Below, in pieces: positions 1-6,078 of a DNA stretch of 8,455 nt (its first letter is position 1; the number at the start of each line of letters is the position of its first letter). The position numbers were made by a program, and so were the translations under genes. The notes beneath the pieces are model-generated. The model was not told the origin of the DNA and ran no database searches. It worked only from the letters and a program-made list of their open reading frames with translations. The DNA comes from an uncultured Bdellovibrio sp. (GTDB lineage: Bacteria > Bdellovibrionota > Bdellovibrionia > Bdellovibrionales > Bdellovibrionaceae), in NCBI GenBank assembly GCA_937871355.1, contig CALMPX010000386.1, positions 1 to 8,455 on the forward strand, given 5' to 3'.

Positions 1-117
1 GTTCCACTGTTCCTTACCTTACGGTAGAGGGGCGTTACCCCAGACGTTGCTCTTTGAAGCCCGGACTTTCCTCTTCTGGTCTATTGCTAGACCAGCAGTG
101 ATTACCCGCAAAACCAT
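1..117 (-). ncRNA. rnpB: RNase P RNA, 5' part (runs off left edge)
   Basis: This is the catalytic RNA of ribonuclease P, which trims the 5' leaders of pre-tRNAs. Read on the minus strand, positions 73-56 carry the near-invariant GAGGAAAGTCCGGGCTTC of the P4 region (CR-I). It is followed by GGGGTAACGCCCC (a P5-P9 segment) and by GTAAGGTAAGGAACAGTG, the part that in bacterial RNase P precedes the 'ACAG.GAA' core. Directly 5' of CR-I is a compact P3 hairpin at 95-76, with 8-bp arms CTGGTCTA/TAGACCAG and a GCAA tetraloop, shorter than the E. coli P3. The bases before it (about 117-96) should form the 5' strands of P1 and P2, whose 3' partners lie outside the window. The 5' end at about 116-117 is estimated from the upstream -10 box. 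The 3' two thirds are missing only because the window ends. Confidence 0.92.
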
Positions 118-122
118 GCCCG

Positions 123-152
123 TTTCTAGCACTCTTTAGATCTGGCGTACAA
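123..152 (-). promoter_or_regulatory. Candidate rnpB promoter
   Basis: On the minus strand TTGTAC (152-147) and TAGAAA (128-123) are 18 bases apart. They place the start of transcription at about 116-117, just where the P1 strand of RNase P RNA should begin. The boxes fit the sigma-70 consensus only moderately; the match to the expected RNA end is the better argument. Confidence 0.4.
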
Positions 153-230
153 GCAAATAGTAGAGCAAATTCTTGACGATTTCGTTCAGTCGCGGCACCT
201 TATATCCTTAAAGAAAACGAAGGGGATTAT

Positions 231-785
231 ATGAAATCATTTTGTGTATTTATTTTAGGGTTGATCGTTACTGTTAACTTCGCTATCGCGAATGAGCCAG
301 AACACAAAGCCGCCAGCGAGACAATGTGTTCGACAGAAAAAGACGCCAAATGCGATGACAAATCTCATGCTAATGAAGCTCATGCTCCAAAAAGCAAAAA
401 CAAAGACTGGACACATAAACGCTTAGAACAAGTAGCAGCTGTCCTTCCTCAACCCGTCGCGGACCAATCTAAAGCTGATAAGCCAACAGTCGTTAAATTA
501 ACGTCTCCAAAATTTTTATCTACTGTAACAGGGACTGATGTGAAATTAGAGTGGACGAAATCTGACAACGCTAAAGTTTACCACATTCAAGTCTCTCGTG
601 ATGCAGGTTTTAATAACCGTCAAATGTACGTTGCTAATAACAATGCCGTCGTTGAGACATCTTTCGAAGTTAAAAATTTAGAACCTAATACCAAATACTT
701 CTGGAGAGTCGCGGCTTCAAATAACGACATGAAAGAGGGCTACACCAAATCAAATTTCACCTCTTCAGCATTTACAACGAAATAA
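231..785 (+). CDS. Secreted protein with C-terminal fibronectin III-like domain
   Basis: This is an exported protein of unknown job. Residues 1-20 are a classical signal peptide (MK, a hydrophobic stretch, then AIA before NE). Residues 21-85 form a charged, low-complexity linker rich in Lys, Ala and His, with two cysteines (C33, C41). Residues 86-184 look like one fibronectin III-like beta-sandwich: 'LTSPKF', 'VKLEWTKS', 'YHIQVSRDAGFN', then the typical 'LEPNTKYFWRVAA' strand near 150-162. Such domains mediate binding in periplasmic or surface proteins; there is no catalytic motif. The ATG at 231 follows GAAGGGGA at 219-226, a strong but closely spaced (4 bases) ribosome site. The stop lies 13 bases before the nitroreductase start, so the two are probably co-transcribed. 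The existence and export of the protein are clear, its role is not. Confidence 0.85.
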   Translation: MKSFCVFILGLIVTVNFAIANEPEHKAASETMCSTEKDAKCDDKSHANEAHAPKSKNKDWTHKRLEQVAAVLPQPVADQSKADKPTVVKLTSPKFLSTVTGTDVKLEWTKSDNAKVYHIQVSRDAGFNNRQMYVANNNAVVETSFEVKNLEPNTKYFWRVAASNNDMKEGYTKSNFTSSAFTTK

Positions 786-798
786 TCAGGAGACCTTA

Positions 799-1449
799 AT
801 GTCACGCATCGATAACGAAGTTATTCACAACCAACTCAACTGGCGCTATGCTTGTAAAAAATTTGATCCTACCAAAAAAATTCGCGAAGCGGACTGGAAT
901 GTATTACTCGAATCTCTTCGCTTGTCTGCCTCATCGTACGGGTTGCAACCATGGAAATTCATCGTGGTTCAAAATCCTGAAATCAGACAGCAGCTTTTAC
1001 CGTTATCATGGGGCCAAACGCCCATCGTGGACGCCTCTCATTTAGTTGTTTTAACTTATAAAGAAAAAATGGCTGAAGCCGATATTGAAAAATTCATTAA
1101 AAAAACCGCGCAAGTACGAGGACTGGATGAGAACACTTTAGACGGCTACAAAAATATGATGATCGGCGATGTGGTTAAAGGACCTCGATCTGAAGTTATC
1201 AATTGGTGGGCTCAACGCCAAACTTACATCGCTATGGGATCACTTTTAACAACGGCCGCTCTGATGGAAATTGATACCCTTCCCATGGAAGGCTTAAATC
1301 CTGTAGAATATGATAAAGTTTTGGGACTTGAAGGATCAGGCTACAAAACCGTTGCGGCCATTGCTTGTGGTTATCGCGCGGCTGATGATAAATATCAATT
1401 TTCTAAAAAAGTTCGTTTTGATCTCAAAGACGTCGTTACGATTAAATAA
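799..1449 (+). CDS. NAD(P)H-dependent nitroreductase family oxidoreductase (NfsB-like, FMN)
   Basis: This is a cytoplasmic flavoprotein of the nitroreductase superfamily. Members are FMN-binding homodimers that pass hydride from NAD(P)H to nitroaromatics, quinones or other acceptors. The N-terminal 'WRYACKKFD' (15-23) and 'SSYGLQPWKFIVV' (45-57) match the FMN-binding start and the S-x-QPW motif. 'WAQRQTYIAMGSLLTTAAL' (137-155) is the core dimer helix. 'LPMEGL' (161-166) and 'GLEGSGYKTVAAIACGYR' (176-193) fit the flavin pocket, and K204/R206 sit where NfsB has its FMN-phosphate contacts. The length of 216 aa equals that of E. coli NfsB (217). AGGAG at 788-792 precedes the ATG at good spacing. 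It follows the fibronectin-like gene with a 13-base gap and ends one base from the convergent barrel gene. The family is certain; the physiological substrate cannot be read from sequence. Confidence 0.93.
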   Translation: MSRIDNEVIHNQLNWRYACKKFDPTKKIREADWNVLLESLRLSASSYGLQPWKFIVVQNPEIRQQLLPLSWGQTPIVDASHLVVLTYKEKMAEADIEKFIKKTAQVRGLDENTLDGYKNMMIGDVVKGPRSEVINWWAQRQTYIAMGSLLTTAALMEIDTLPMEGLNPVEYDKVLGLEGSGYKTVAAIACGYRAADDKYQFSKKVRFDLKDVVTIK

Positions 1450-1450
1450 A

Positions 1451-2227
1451 TTACCAATATAATTGAATACCGATTTTTGATCCTTTGTGATTAATATCGG
1501 TAATCACATTATTTAAGACCGAACTTTGATTCTCGTCAAAAATGTTTCCAAAAATTCTTAAACGTCCGTATTCAATAAAAACACCATACTGCCACTCATT
1601 TCCTTCTGTTTCTCCGAATGCAGACTCACTCACTTTTAAATATTTGCGGTAGTGACCGTAAGCTCCAAAATTATCCACTAAATACAGTTGCATGGTGGCT
1701 GCGGGAAACTGCTGGTTCAATCTATAGCTAGTTGATCCATTTCCGATACGAGTGCGCAGACCATAGTGCAAGGTCAGATGGCTAGTTTGCATCGACTTAC
1801 CAAACAAACGAAAATTAAAAAGCCCTGTCGTGTCCGCAAAGTGTTCTTCATTGTTGTCATGATAACCTATGGTTAATCCCACGTTCTTCGCATAGGCAGA
1901 AAATTCACCTTCATAGCTATGGAATGATCCACTTTGAACTGCAGACCCACCGCCGACCTGAGTCGACACGTCATCTTGATTCATATTTAAACCCAATTTA
2001 AATTCGTAAATATTAGAATTCGTATTATAGCCCAACCACATATCCATGGCACTATTACGGTTTTTTGTATCGAGCCACTCGGCTAAAGAAAATCGATGAG
2101 CGGCTTCAGCATCGCTTTTGTTTGACAACAACCAAGGCCGCTTCGAAGAGCTACGTGAACTGCTCGATTGAGCCCAAGACAATGATGAAAAAAGAAAAAT
2201 AAAACTTATGAAAATTTTGAATGTCAT
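1451..2227 (-). CDS. Outer-membrane beta-barrel protein, small, unknown function
   Basis: This 258-aa exported protein probably inserts into the outer membrane. Residues 1-19 form a signal peptide ending SWA before QS, followed by a Ser/Arg-rich stretch (20-30). From about residue 50 on, the chain alternates polar and hydrophobic residues with short turns ('MDMWLGYNTN', 'YEFKLGLNMNQ', 'VGLTIGYHDN', 'LTLHYGLRTRIG', 'YGVFIEYGRLRIFGNIF'), as in amphipathic strands. The last residues 'KIGIQLYW' end in an aromatic residue, the C-terminal signal read by the BAM complex. Size and strand pattern suggest roughly 8 to 12 strands. No purine-rich ribosome site precedes the ATG; an extended -10 sits six bases upstream, so the mRNA may be leaderless. 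The stop abuts the convergent nitroreductase gene. I do not recognise a specific family. Confidence 0.82.
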   Translation of the reverse strand: MTFKIFISFIFLFSSLSWAQSSSSRSSSKRPWLLSNKSDAEAAHRFSLAEWLDTKNRNSAMDMWLGYNTNSNIYEFKLGLNMNQDDVSTQVGGGSAVQSGSFHSYEGEFSAYAKNVGLTIGYHDNNEEHFADTTGLFNFRLFGKSMQTSHLTLHYGLRTRIGNGSTSYRLNQQFPAATMQLYLVDNFGAYGHYRKYLKVSESAFGETEGNEWQYGVFIEYGRLRIFGNIFDENQSSVLNNVITDINHKGSKIGIQLYW

Positions 2228-2233
2228 TCTTAT

Positions 2234-2262
2234 ATTTTAGCATGTCTATAAGGAAAAGTCTG
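2234..2262 (-). promoter_or_regulatory. Candidate extended -10 promoter for the small barrel gene
   Basis: On the minus strand TGCTAAAAT (2242-2234) is a TGn-extended -10 box with 5 of 6 matches to TATAAT. CAGACT at 2262-2257 is 17 bases upstream and keeps only the GAC of the -35 consensus, which extended -10 promoters tolerate. With standard geometry +1 falls on the A of the ATG at 2227. Confidence 0.5.
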
Positions 2263-2318
2263 AAATTTATCCTATTTCATAACATTCTAGAACATTGTAT
2301 TAAAATGAGATTTTTAAA

Positions 2319-3041
2319 TTACCAAGCTAATTGATTTTGAATACTTGTCATTGACGATTGAGAAAGACACCATGTTGCCATCGCATTGGCATTTGCGCCA
2401 TAGTTGGTACCGAAGCGACGAATATAATTCTGATCGATATACTGAGGTAAACTTGATCCCTTTGCAAATTCAGCCGTTTGAAAACCTTGGTCATGCATTT
2501 GTTGATTTTTAGTATACGCCTTCGATTCAGTGCAAAATAGTGTTCCTAAAGTATAACCAACAACTTTTTGGTCAAAGCTTGTAATCGAAGTCGTTGTATA
2601 TCTTGACAAGAAATCTTTAACAGCTGATTCAATATAGGATCTTGTTTGCAGGAACTGATCGATTTTAATATCGTCAGTCACATGAACCATTTCATGTGCC
2701 ACGATATGGGCTTGATTTTCAGTTGTTAAGCCATCTTTTACATATATACTGATCGTTTTGTCATTAATCTCAAATCCACCGCCACTATGACCATTCTTAC
2801 TTTGAATATCAGCTTGTGAGATCAAATAAATGTTAAGAACATACCCTTGGTTTACTAAAGATGACATATCACTGAGTGTTTGCTGACCTGAAGAAGTTTT
2901 AGACAAGTGTTGATTTAGCTGCGCTATATCTATACCACTTTGATTCGATTGGCTATCAACATTCTCCATTTGCGGAATACATGACGTCAGAGCGACAGAT
3001 ATAATACAAAAGATAAATTTCATTAAATTATTAGTTTTCAT
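2319..3041 (-). CDS. Lipoprotein with HExxH putative zinc metallopeptidase motif
   Basis: This is a 240-aa lipoprotein of unknown substrate. Residues 1-20 are a signal sequence with lipobox LTSC, giving C21 as the lipidated residue. The following 30 residues are a Gln/Ser-rich tether. Residues 85-125 read as an edge strand 'KTISIYVKD' followed by the helix 'AHIVAHEMVHVTDD', holding the zincin signature H116-E117-M-V-H120. A Glu in 'CTESKAY' (E172), 52 residues later, is placed like the third zinc ligand of gluzincins, which often sit in an E-x(3)-A/Y helix. The layout fits an envelope-anchored peptidase or a degenerate relative; activity is inference. C170 and C225 could form a disulfide. The ATG at 3041 has only AAAGA before it; M7 (3023) is a less likely start because it would shorten the basic N-region. 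It is flanked by intergenic gaps of about 90-96 bases, so it may be its own unit. Confidence 0.8.
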   Translation of the reverse strand: MKTNNLMKFIFCIISVALTSCIPQMENVDSQSNQSGIDIAQLNQHLSKTSSGQQTLSDMSSLVNQGYVLNIYLISQADIQSKNGHSGGGFEINDKTISIYVKDGLTTENQAHIVAHEMVHVTDDIKIDQFLQTRSYIESAVKDFLSRYTTTSITSFDQKVVGYTLGTLFCTESKAYTKNQQMHDQGFQTAEFAKGSSLPQYIDQNYIRRFGTNYGANANAMATWCLSQSSMTSIQNQLAW

Positions 3042-3054
3042 AATTCTTTAATAT

Positions 3055-3067
3055 GCAACTAAGTTGC
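3055..3067. repeat. Small inverted repeat before the HExxH lipoprotein gene
   Basis: GCAACT and AGTTGC are perfectly complementary arms around a single central A, lying 14 to 26 bases upstream of the start codon at 3041. In DNA it could be an operator half-site pair. In RNA a loop of one base is too tight, so only part of the stem could form. No regulator is identified. Confidence 0.35.
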
Positions 3068-3080
3068 CATGTCTCTTTTT

Positions 3081-3109
3081 GATATAATCATTTGGGATTA
3101 ACAGATAAA
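3081..3109 (-). promoter_or_regulatory. Candidate promoter for the HExxH lipoprotein gene
   Basis: On the minus strand TTTATC (3109-3104) and TATATC (3086-3081) are separated by 17 bases, predicting a start near 3074 and a leader of about 32 bases that includes the 13-bp inverted repeat. A second -10-like hexamer, TATTAA at 3053-3048, would instead start the RNA on the ATG itself. The two alternatives cannot be resolved by eye. Confidence 0.3.
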
Positions 3110-3137
3110 GAAATTTGTCAGTGCATCACAAAATTAC

Positions 3138-3872
3138 TTAAAATTTAATCTGAACAATTCCGTAAGGATAAGCTGTTAACTCTTGTCCTTCGTGATTAAA
3201 TTTTTGATTTGAATCGACCAAAACTTCTCCAAAAAGTTCATTTTCAGTATTTTCTCTTAAAAAAAGCTGCATAGTGACAGGTTTATCTAATATATAGTTT
3301 TCCTGTTCAATTTTTAACCGCATAGATATCCATGGTACTTTTTCTAATGAGCCGGTCTTTTCCTTGTAGACGATTTGAGTATCACCAATCGGTTGAGGCA
3401 ATCCCCCATTAAGAGGGTTCTCGCCATACAGATCATATCGAGGTGAACATAGAAAGGTGAATTTTTTTTCGATCAATACAGGACTGTCATAAAACAAAGA
3501 CCATGAACAATTTTCCGCTTTTGACCATGATAATAAATAGACCGCTTTTGTTTCATACAGATTCAAAATAATTTGAATATTTTCATTGATCAGTCGATTA
3601 AGCTCTGGAGATGACGGTTCAGTTGCACTTAATTTTTTAATTACATTTTTGTTAAAATTAAGTTTTCGAACTTCAGACATGAGCGAATTCCAAGACTCTT
3701 GGTTGAGGTCACTTCTAAAAAGTATAAGAAAAAAATCCTGAATTATTTTTTTCTCGAAAATTTGTGATGAAAAAGAATGAACTGATGGCGCTTCTGTAGC
3801 CGGCCACTCCACTTGCTTTGATTTCTGACATGATAAAATTAAAAATAAAAAAACAATAATACTAATTTTCAT
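3138..3872 (-). CDS. Unknown lipoprotein co-transcribed with the beta-barrel gene
   Basis: This is a 244-aa protein I do not recognise. It starts with a very short lipoprotein signal, lipobox LILSC, with C15 as the modified Cys and QKSK following, so outer-membrane sorting is likely if the Lol +2 rule holds here. Residues 38-110 look helical ('FEKKIIQDFFLILF', 'LNRLINENIQIILNLYE'). Residues 112-244 look beta-rich ('AVYLLSWSK', 'FTFLCSPRYDL', 'ISMRLKIEQENYIL', 'VTMQLFLREN', 'YPYGIVQIKF'). C122 and C142 may form a disulfide. AAGGG at 3880-3876 overlaps the stop of the upstream barrel gene, and the start follows only 7 bases after that stop, so translation is probably coupled. This pairing suggests a lipoprotein partner of the barrel, but no partner assay can be read from sequence. 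Confidence 0.8.
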   Translation of the reverse strand: MKISIIVFLFLILSCQKSKQVEWPATEAPSVHSFSSQIFEKKIIQDFFLILFRSDLNQESWNSLMSEVRKLNFNKNVIKKLSATEPSSPELNRLINENIQIILNLYETKAVYLLSWSKAENCSWSLFYDSPVLIEKKFTFLCSPRYDLYGENPLNGGLPQPIGDTQIVYKEKTGSLEKVPWISMRLKIEQENYILDKPVTMQLFLRENTENELFGEVLVDSNQKFNHEGQELTAYPYGIVQIKF

Positions 3873-3879
3873 ATACCCT

Positions 3880-5127
3880 TTAAAAGAAAAAATAAATATT
3901 CCCAGCTACTGAAAAATCAGCCGATGTATTAATGCCAGCAAGCGGCCATTGACCACTTAATCCGACTTGCATTGGAATAACGAATTTATTTTTTAAAAAA
4001 AGATCCAGCGAATTCAAGCTGAGTCCCGCAATAAATGTCGTGAGTTCTTGCTCTGATTCATCAGAAATTTTAGCATAGTCATCCGATGATAAAAGGTCAC
4101 CCGAATATTCAGTGGCCCATTTTTTTTGATAATCTAATCCTAGATTAAATGAAATAGTTTTATAAAGTATTAAGCTCTGATCTGCATGTAAATTTAATTT
4201 TAAACCATTTTTAACAGATACATTGTCATCATAGGTAAAAAGTGAACTCTGTTGAGTACTTAATGTATTCAAGGGAGGTCGCGCTTCCGTTTTCCCAGGC
4301 AAAGGGTATTGAATATTAAAGCTCAAACCAGAACTCATTTTTGAAAAACTCCACAAGCTGGATGAACCTAAACCAACAGCCCAGCGACGATCGCCAGATT
4401 TAATAGGAAGAATGGTATTTGAATTCATTTTATTGGCAGTGGGAAGAATAATAAAAGGATCGATACTGGTGCATAGATCCTCTTGGCAATCTTTAGCCCA
4501 TTTCAAATTAATTTGTATATCACCTAAAGCCTGCGACTTTGAATTCAAACTTTCACTGCTGAGTCCATTTTTTTGAAGCGCATTGACGACGCCGGCCGAA
4601 ACTCCGGTTTCTAAGTCCACTGCCGCTTGGGCTTGCCCGTCTTGCTTAAGTTGATTTAATAGTTGAATCATTTTTTCAGATTTTTTAAAAACGAAGGCTG
4701 TCTGCATATCCCATTTTAAATACGGTGCGGTGATATAAATTCCTAAAGTATCAGAAATACCATAGCCGATGGTAAAAATATCCGCCGCAATATCTCCTTT
4801 AAGATAAATATCATACGTACCTAAAACCGTTGAGCTCTGAACATTGTAGCTTGATAGTAAACCTTCTAAGGCCGGACCACGCAAAGGGTCATCTTGAATT
4901 AAAGTTTGAGCTTTTAAGTGCATTTTTTTTTGTTCAGAAAAAGCGTCGTACTTTCCATAGGAGTCAAAATTACTTCCGACAGGTGTTTTAAATTGGTTAT
5001 AACCAACTAACCATCGTCCTTGAGGAAGCGACCGAGCTTGTACACTGATGTAATTAGGAACGAGCTGAGCATTTGCCGCGAAAGATATATAAACCAAAAA
5101 AAATAAAATTATAAAGTTTTTAATAAT
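3880..5127 (-). CDS. Outer-membrane beta-barrel protein, likely AUU start
   Basis: With the start proposed here this 415-aa protein begins IKNFIILFFLVYISFAANA before QLVPN, a complete signal peptide. The mature part alternates strands and turns: 'RWLVGYNQFKTPVG', 'FTIGYGISDTLGIYITAPYLKW', 'ALGDIQINLKWAKD', 'IDPFIILPTANK', 'RRWAVGLGSSSLWSF', ending 'VAGNIYFFF' with a terminal Phe as in BAM substrates. The order 'G.sD.LG...aPY', 'LGDI.iNLKW', 'lPTaN' resembles the SphA/'MetA-pathway of phenol degradation' barrel group, a resemblance recalled rather than tested. An extracellular insert rich in Gln/Ala/Ser lies about residues 160-200. The first conventional start, TTG at 5097, would cut the signal peptide in half and has only T-rich sequence before it. 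The AUU at 5127 has GAGG seven bases upstream and overlaps the end of the TPR gene by 19 bases. The lipoprotein gene follows after 7 bases. Confidence 0.8.
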   Translation of the reverse strand: MIKNFIILFFLVYISFAANAQLVPNYISVQARSLPQGRWLVGYNQFKTPVGSNFDSYGKYDAFSEQKKMHLKAQTLIQDDPLRGPALEGLLSSYNVQSSTVLGTYDIYLKGDIAADIFTIGYGISDTLGIYITAPYLKWDMQTAFVFKKSEKMIQLLNQLKQDGQAQAAVDLETGVSAGVVNALQKNGLSSESLNSKSQALGDIQINLKWAKDCQEDLCTSIDPFIILPTANKMNSNTILPIKSGDRRWAVGLGSSSLWSFSKMSSGLSFNIQYPLPGKTEARPPLNTLSTQQSSLFTYDDNVSVKNGLKLNLHADQSLILYKTISFNLGLDYQKKWATEYSGDLLSSDDYAKISDESEQELTTFIAGLSLNSLDLFLKNKFVIPMQVGLSGQWPLAGINTSADFSVAGNIYFFF

Positions 5128-5372
5128 TTTAGTGCCTCAGCTTGGTCTTCTAAAGTTTCAGGAATCCAATTTTGATCAATATCATTAGGTTGAATGTTTA
5201 TAATGGAATTCAAAAATATTTTAGCAGTTTCTGGTTCACCTATTTTAATATTTAATTTAGCTAACCACAGTTGAGTTAAAGTAAACTGAGAATCACCTTG
5301 ATAAGCTTGTTCGAGGAAATCTTTTGAAAGACCATCATTTCCACCGACGACAGCTGGCATCTTCATATACAT
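5109..5372 (-). CDS. TPR (TatT-like) protein, C-terminal part of a frame-split gene
   Basis: This is the second part of the gene whose N-terminal part ends at 5456. The frame is open without a stop from 5486 to 5109, but has no ATG, GTG or TTG before 5372, so most of the conserved sequence just upstream ('SCNRFGAARNLGI') would be lost if translation began at the ATG at 5372. The sequence 'GAARNLGIMYMKMPAVVGG', then 'AYQGDSQFTLTQLWLAKL' and 'IPETLEDQAEALKLL', follows the helical pattern of periplasmic TPR proteins of the TRAP-associated TatT type: a helix, then P-x(3)-GG, then paired TPR helices. Joined with the first part by a -1 shift the product is about 235 aa, a normal size for such proteins. 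The last 19 bases overlap the start of the barrel gene. The family call is moderate, the split itself is clear. Confidence 0.6.
   Translation of the reverse strand: MYMKMPAVVGGNDGLSKDFLEQAYQGDSQFTLTQLWLAKLNIKIGEPETAKIFLNSIINIQPNDIDQNWIPETLEDQAEALKLLKTL
5135..5138 (-). promoter_or_regulatory. Ribosome binding site deciding the AUU start of the barrel gene
   Basis: GAGG (5138-5135) lies inside the last codons of the TPR gene, seven bases before ATT at 5127. There is no ATG, GTG or TTG in the barrel frame between the in-frame stop (5139-5137) and the TTG at 5097, so this site and AUU are the best way to make the intact signal peptide. Confidence 0.55.
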
Positions 5373-5455
5373 AATTCCTAAATTGCGGGCGGCTCCGAAT
5401 CGATTACAAGAAGGGTCTTCGCTATTGGTATCATTAAAAAGCTGTTTAATTTCAT

Positions 5456-5815
5456 TTAAGTTTTCTCTGAAGGAATTATTTTCCCCTTATCTTTTTGTTC
5501 GGAATAAAATGTAAGAAAAACGGCTCGCCAGTACTTATAGTTTTTGATTGCAGGTTTTTTTTCTATCCATGCAAGCATGCTTGACATGAGTTTTATTTTT
5601 TTATCTTTATCAGTTTCATGATTATATATTCGTGTTGCAGATAAAAATAAAGACTCACTTATAGATTCGTCTATCTCAACGAGTTGTAAATAACAATCGT
5701 AAGCTTTATAAGCTTTGTTCAAATCAACTCTTTCTTGATAAAACTGATGACAAGTATCAACTGCAAAGGATTTTGTTACGAGTAAAAAACAAATGAGAAA
5801 TAAAAATTTATACAT
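5456..5815 (-). CDS. TPR (TatT-like) protein, N-terminal part of a frame-split gene
   Basis: Residues 1-18 are a signal peptide (MYKF, hydrophobic core, KSFA before VD), so the product is periplasmic. Residues 19-111 are amphipathic helices: 'CHQFYQERVDLNKAYKAYDCYLQLV', a TPR-like pair with C22 and C41 available for a disulfide, then 'MLAWIEKKPAIKNYKYWRAVFLTFYSEQ'. After G111 the frame runs only eight more residues to a stop at 5458-5456. From 5486 on, the -1 frame is open and encodes a plausible continuation, so the tail residues are probably not native. AAAGGA sits six bases before the ATG at 5815, a good ribosome site. A possible 53-aa gene ends 22 bases upstream. Known TatT proteins are trimeric periplasmic partners of TRAP transporters, but no TRAP permease gene is present here. 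The protein more likely serves the barrel and lipoprotein encoded next to it. Confidence 0.65.
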   Translation of the reverse strand: MYKFLFLICFLLVTKSFAVDTCHQFYQERVDLNKAYKAYDCYLQLVEIDESISESLFLSATRIYNHETDKDKKIKLMSSMLAWIEKKPAIKNYKYWRAVFLTFYSEQKDKGKIIPSEKT

Positions 5816-5837
5816 ATTTAATCCTTTGATGAAACAG

Positions 5838-5999
5838 TTAAATATTAATCCAAGTCAAACCCAAGAGTCCGATAATTTCTGTAGTCATAGCAAAGCTTAT
5901 AATGAGCTGACAAGATGAAATTTTAGCCTGCGCTTGAGCCTTCTTGAGGGAATGCTCAACAGGGTTCAGCTTGGCTATAATGCACATAGCCCCTTTCAT
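5838..5999 (-). CDS. Possible small membrane protein, 53 aa
   Basis: This short frame (ATG at 5999, stop at 5840-5838) lies in the 270-base gap before the TPR gene and on the same strand. It reads MKGAMCIIAKLNPVEH, a Lys/Gln/Ala-rich helix, then a hydrophobic segment from about residue 29 to 51 ('CQLIISFAMTTEIIGLLGL') able to span a membrane. M5 (5987) has AAGGGG directly before it and is an alternative start; M1 has none. The open frame extends 12 codons further upstream with more hydrophobic residues and a TTG. The 'A-K-x-N-P ... E' pattern recalls an F-type ATPase c-subunit hairpin, but the spacing between the NP and the Glu is too long, so I do not call it that. Its stop lies 22 bases before the TPR gene. 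It could also be part of a long 5' leader. Confidence 0.35.
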   Translation of the reverse strand: MKGAMCIIAKLNPVEHSLKKAQAQAKISSCQLIISFAMTTEIIGLLGLTWINI

Positions 6000-6048
6000 G
6001 GCAAAAGCGGTCAAACAAGCATGTAAAATATTTCTCTATTTAAAAGAC

Positions 6049-6078
6049 GATATACCAGTGAGGCGCTCTGTAATACAA
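6049..6078 (-). promoter_or_regulatory. Candidate promoter for the TPR-barrel-lipoprotein operon
   Basis: On the minus strand TTGTAT (6078-6073) and TATATC (6054-6049) are 18 bases apart and the -10 is preceded by TGG, an extended -10. Transcription would start near 6042, about 43 bases before the small ORF and about 230 before the TPR gene. The -35 overlaps the putative -10 of the divergent globin gene. Confidence 0.45.

Noticed and set aside
173..206. Sigma-70 promoter TTGACG ... TATATC for the fibronectin-like gene
   Set aside because: The spacer is 22 bases, too long for a normal promoter; the true promoter could not be fixed.
848..1045. 65-aa frame on the plus strand inside the nitroreductase gene
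   Set aside because: It lies fully within a well-supported gene in another frame, and its sequence is not protein-like (many Arg, Cys and Pro in odd order).
2281..2300. AACATT repeat around TTCTAGAA between the two leftward genes at 2228-2318
   Set aside because: An 8-bp palindrome with a 6-bp direct repeat in AT-rich DNA is expected by chance, and no U tract follows on either strand.
3111..3137. Terminator after the lipoprotein gene ending at 3138
   Set aside because: Only a 5-bp TTTGT/ACAAA stem with a 9-base loop can be drawn and the T tract is interrupted, so support is too weak.
5097..5099. TTG at 5097 as start of the barrel gene
   Set aside because: It would remove the basic and half of the hydrophobic part of the signal peptide and has no ribosome site; AUU at 5127 fits better.
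5838..5999. ATP synthase c-subunit remnant
   Set aside because: The A-K-x-N-P loop and later Glu are suggestive, but 27 residues after the Pro to the Glu is too many compared with about 18 in c-subunits, and the first helix is incomplete.
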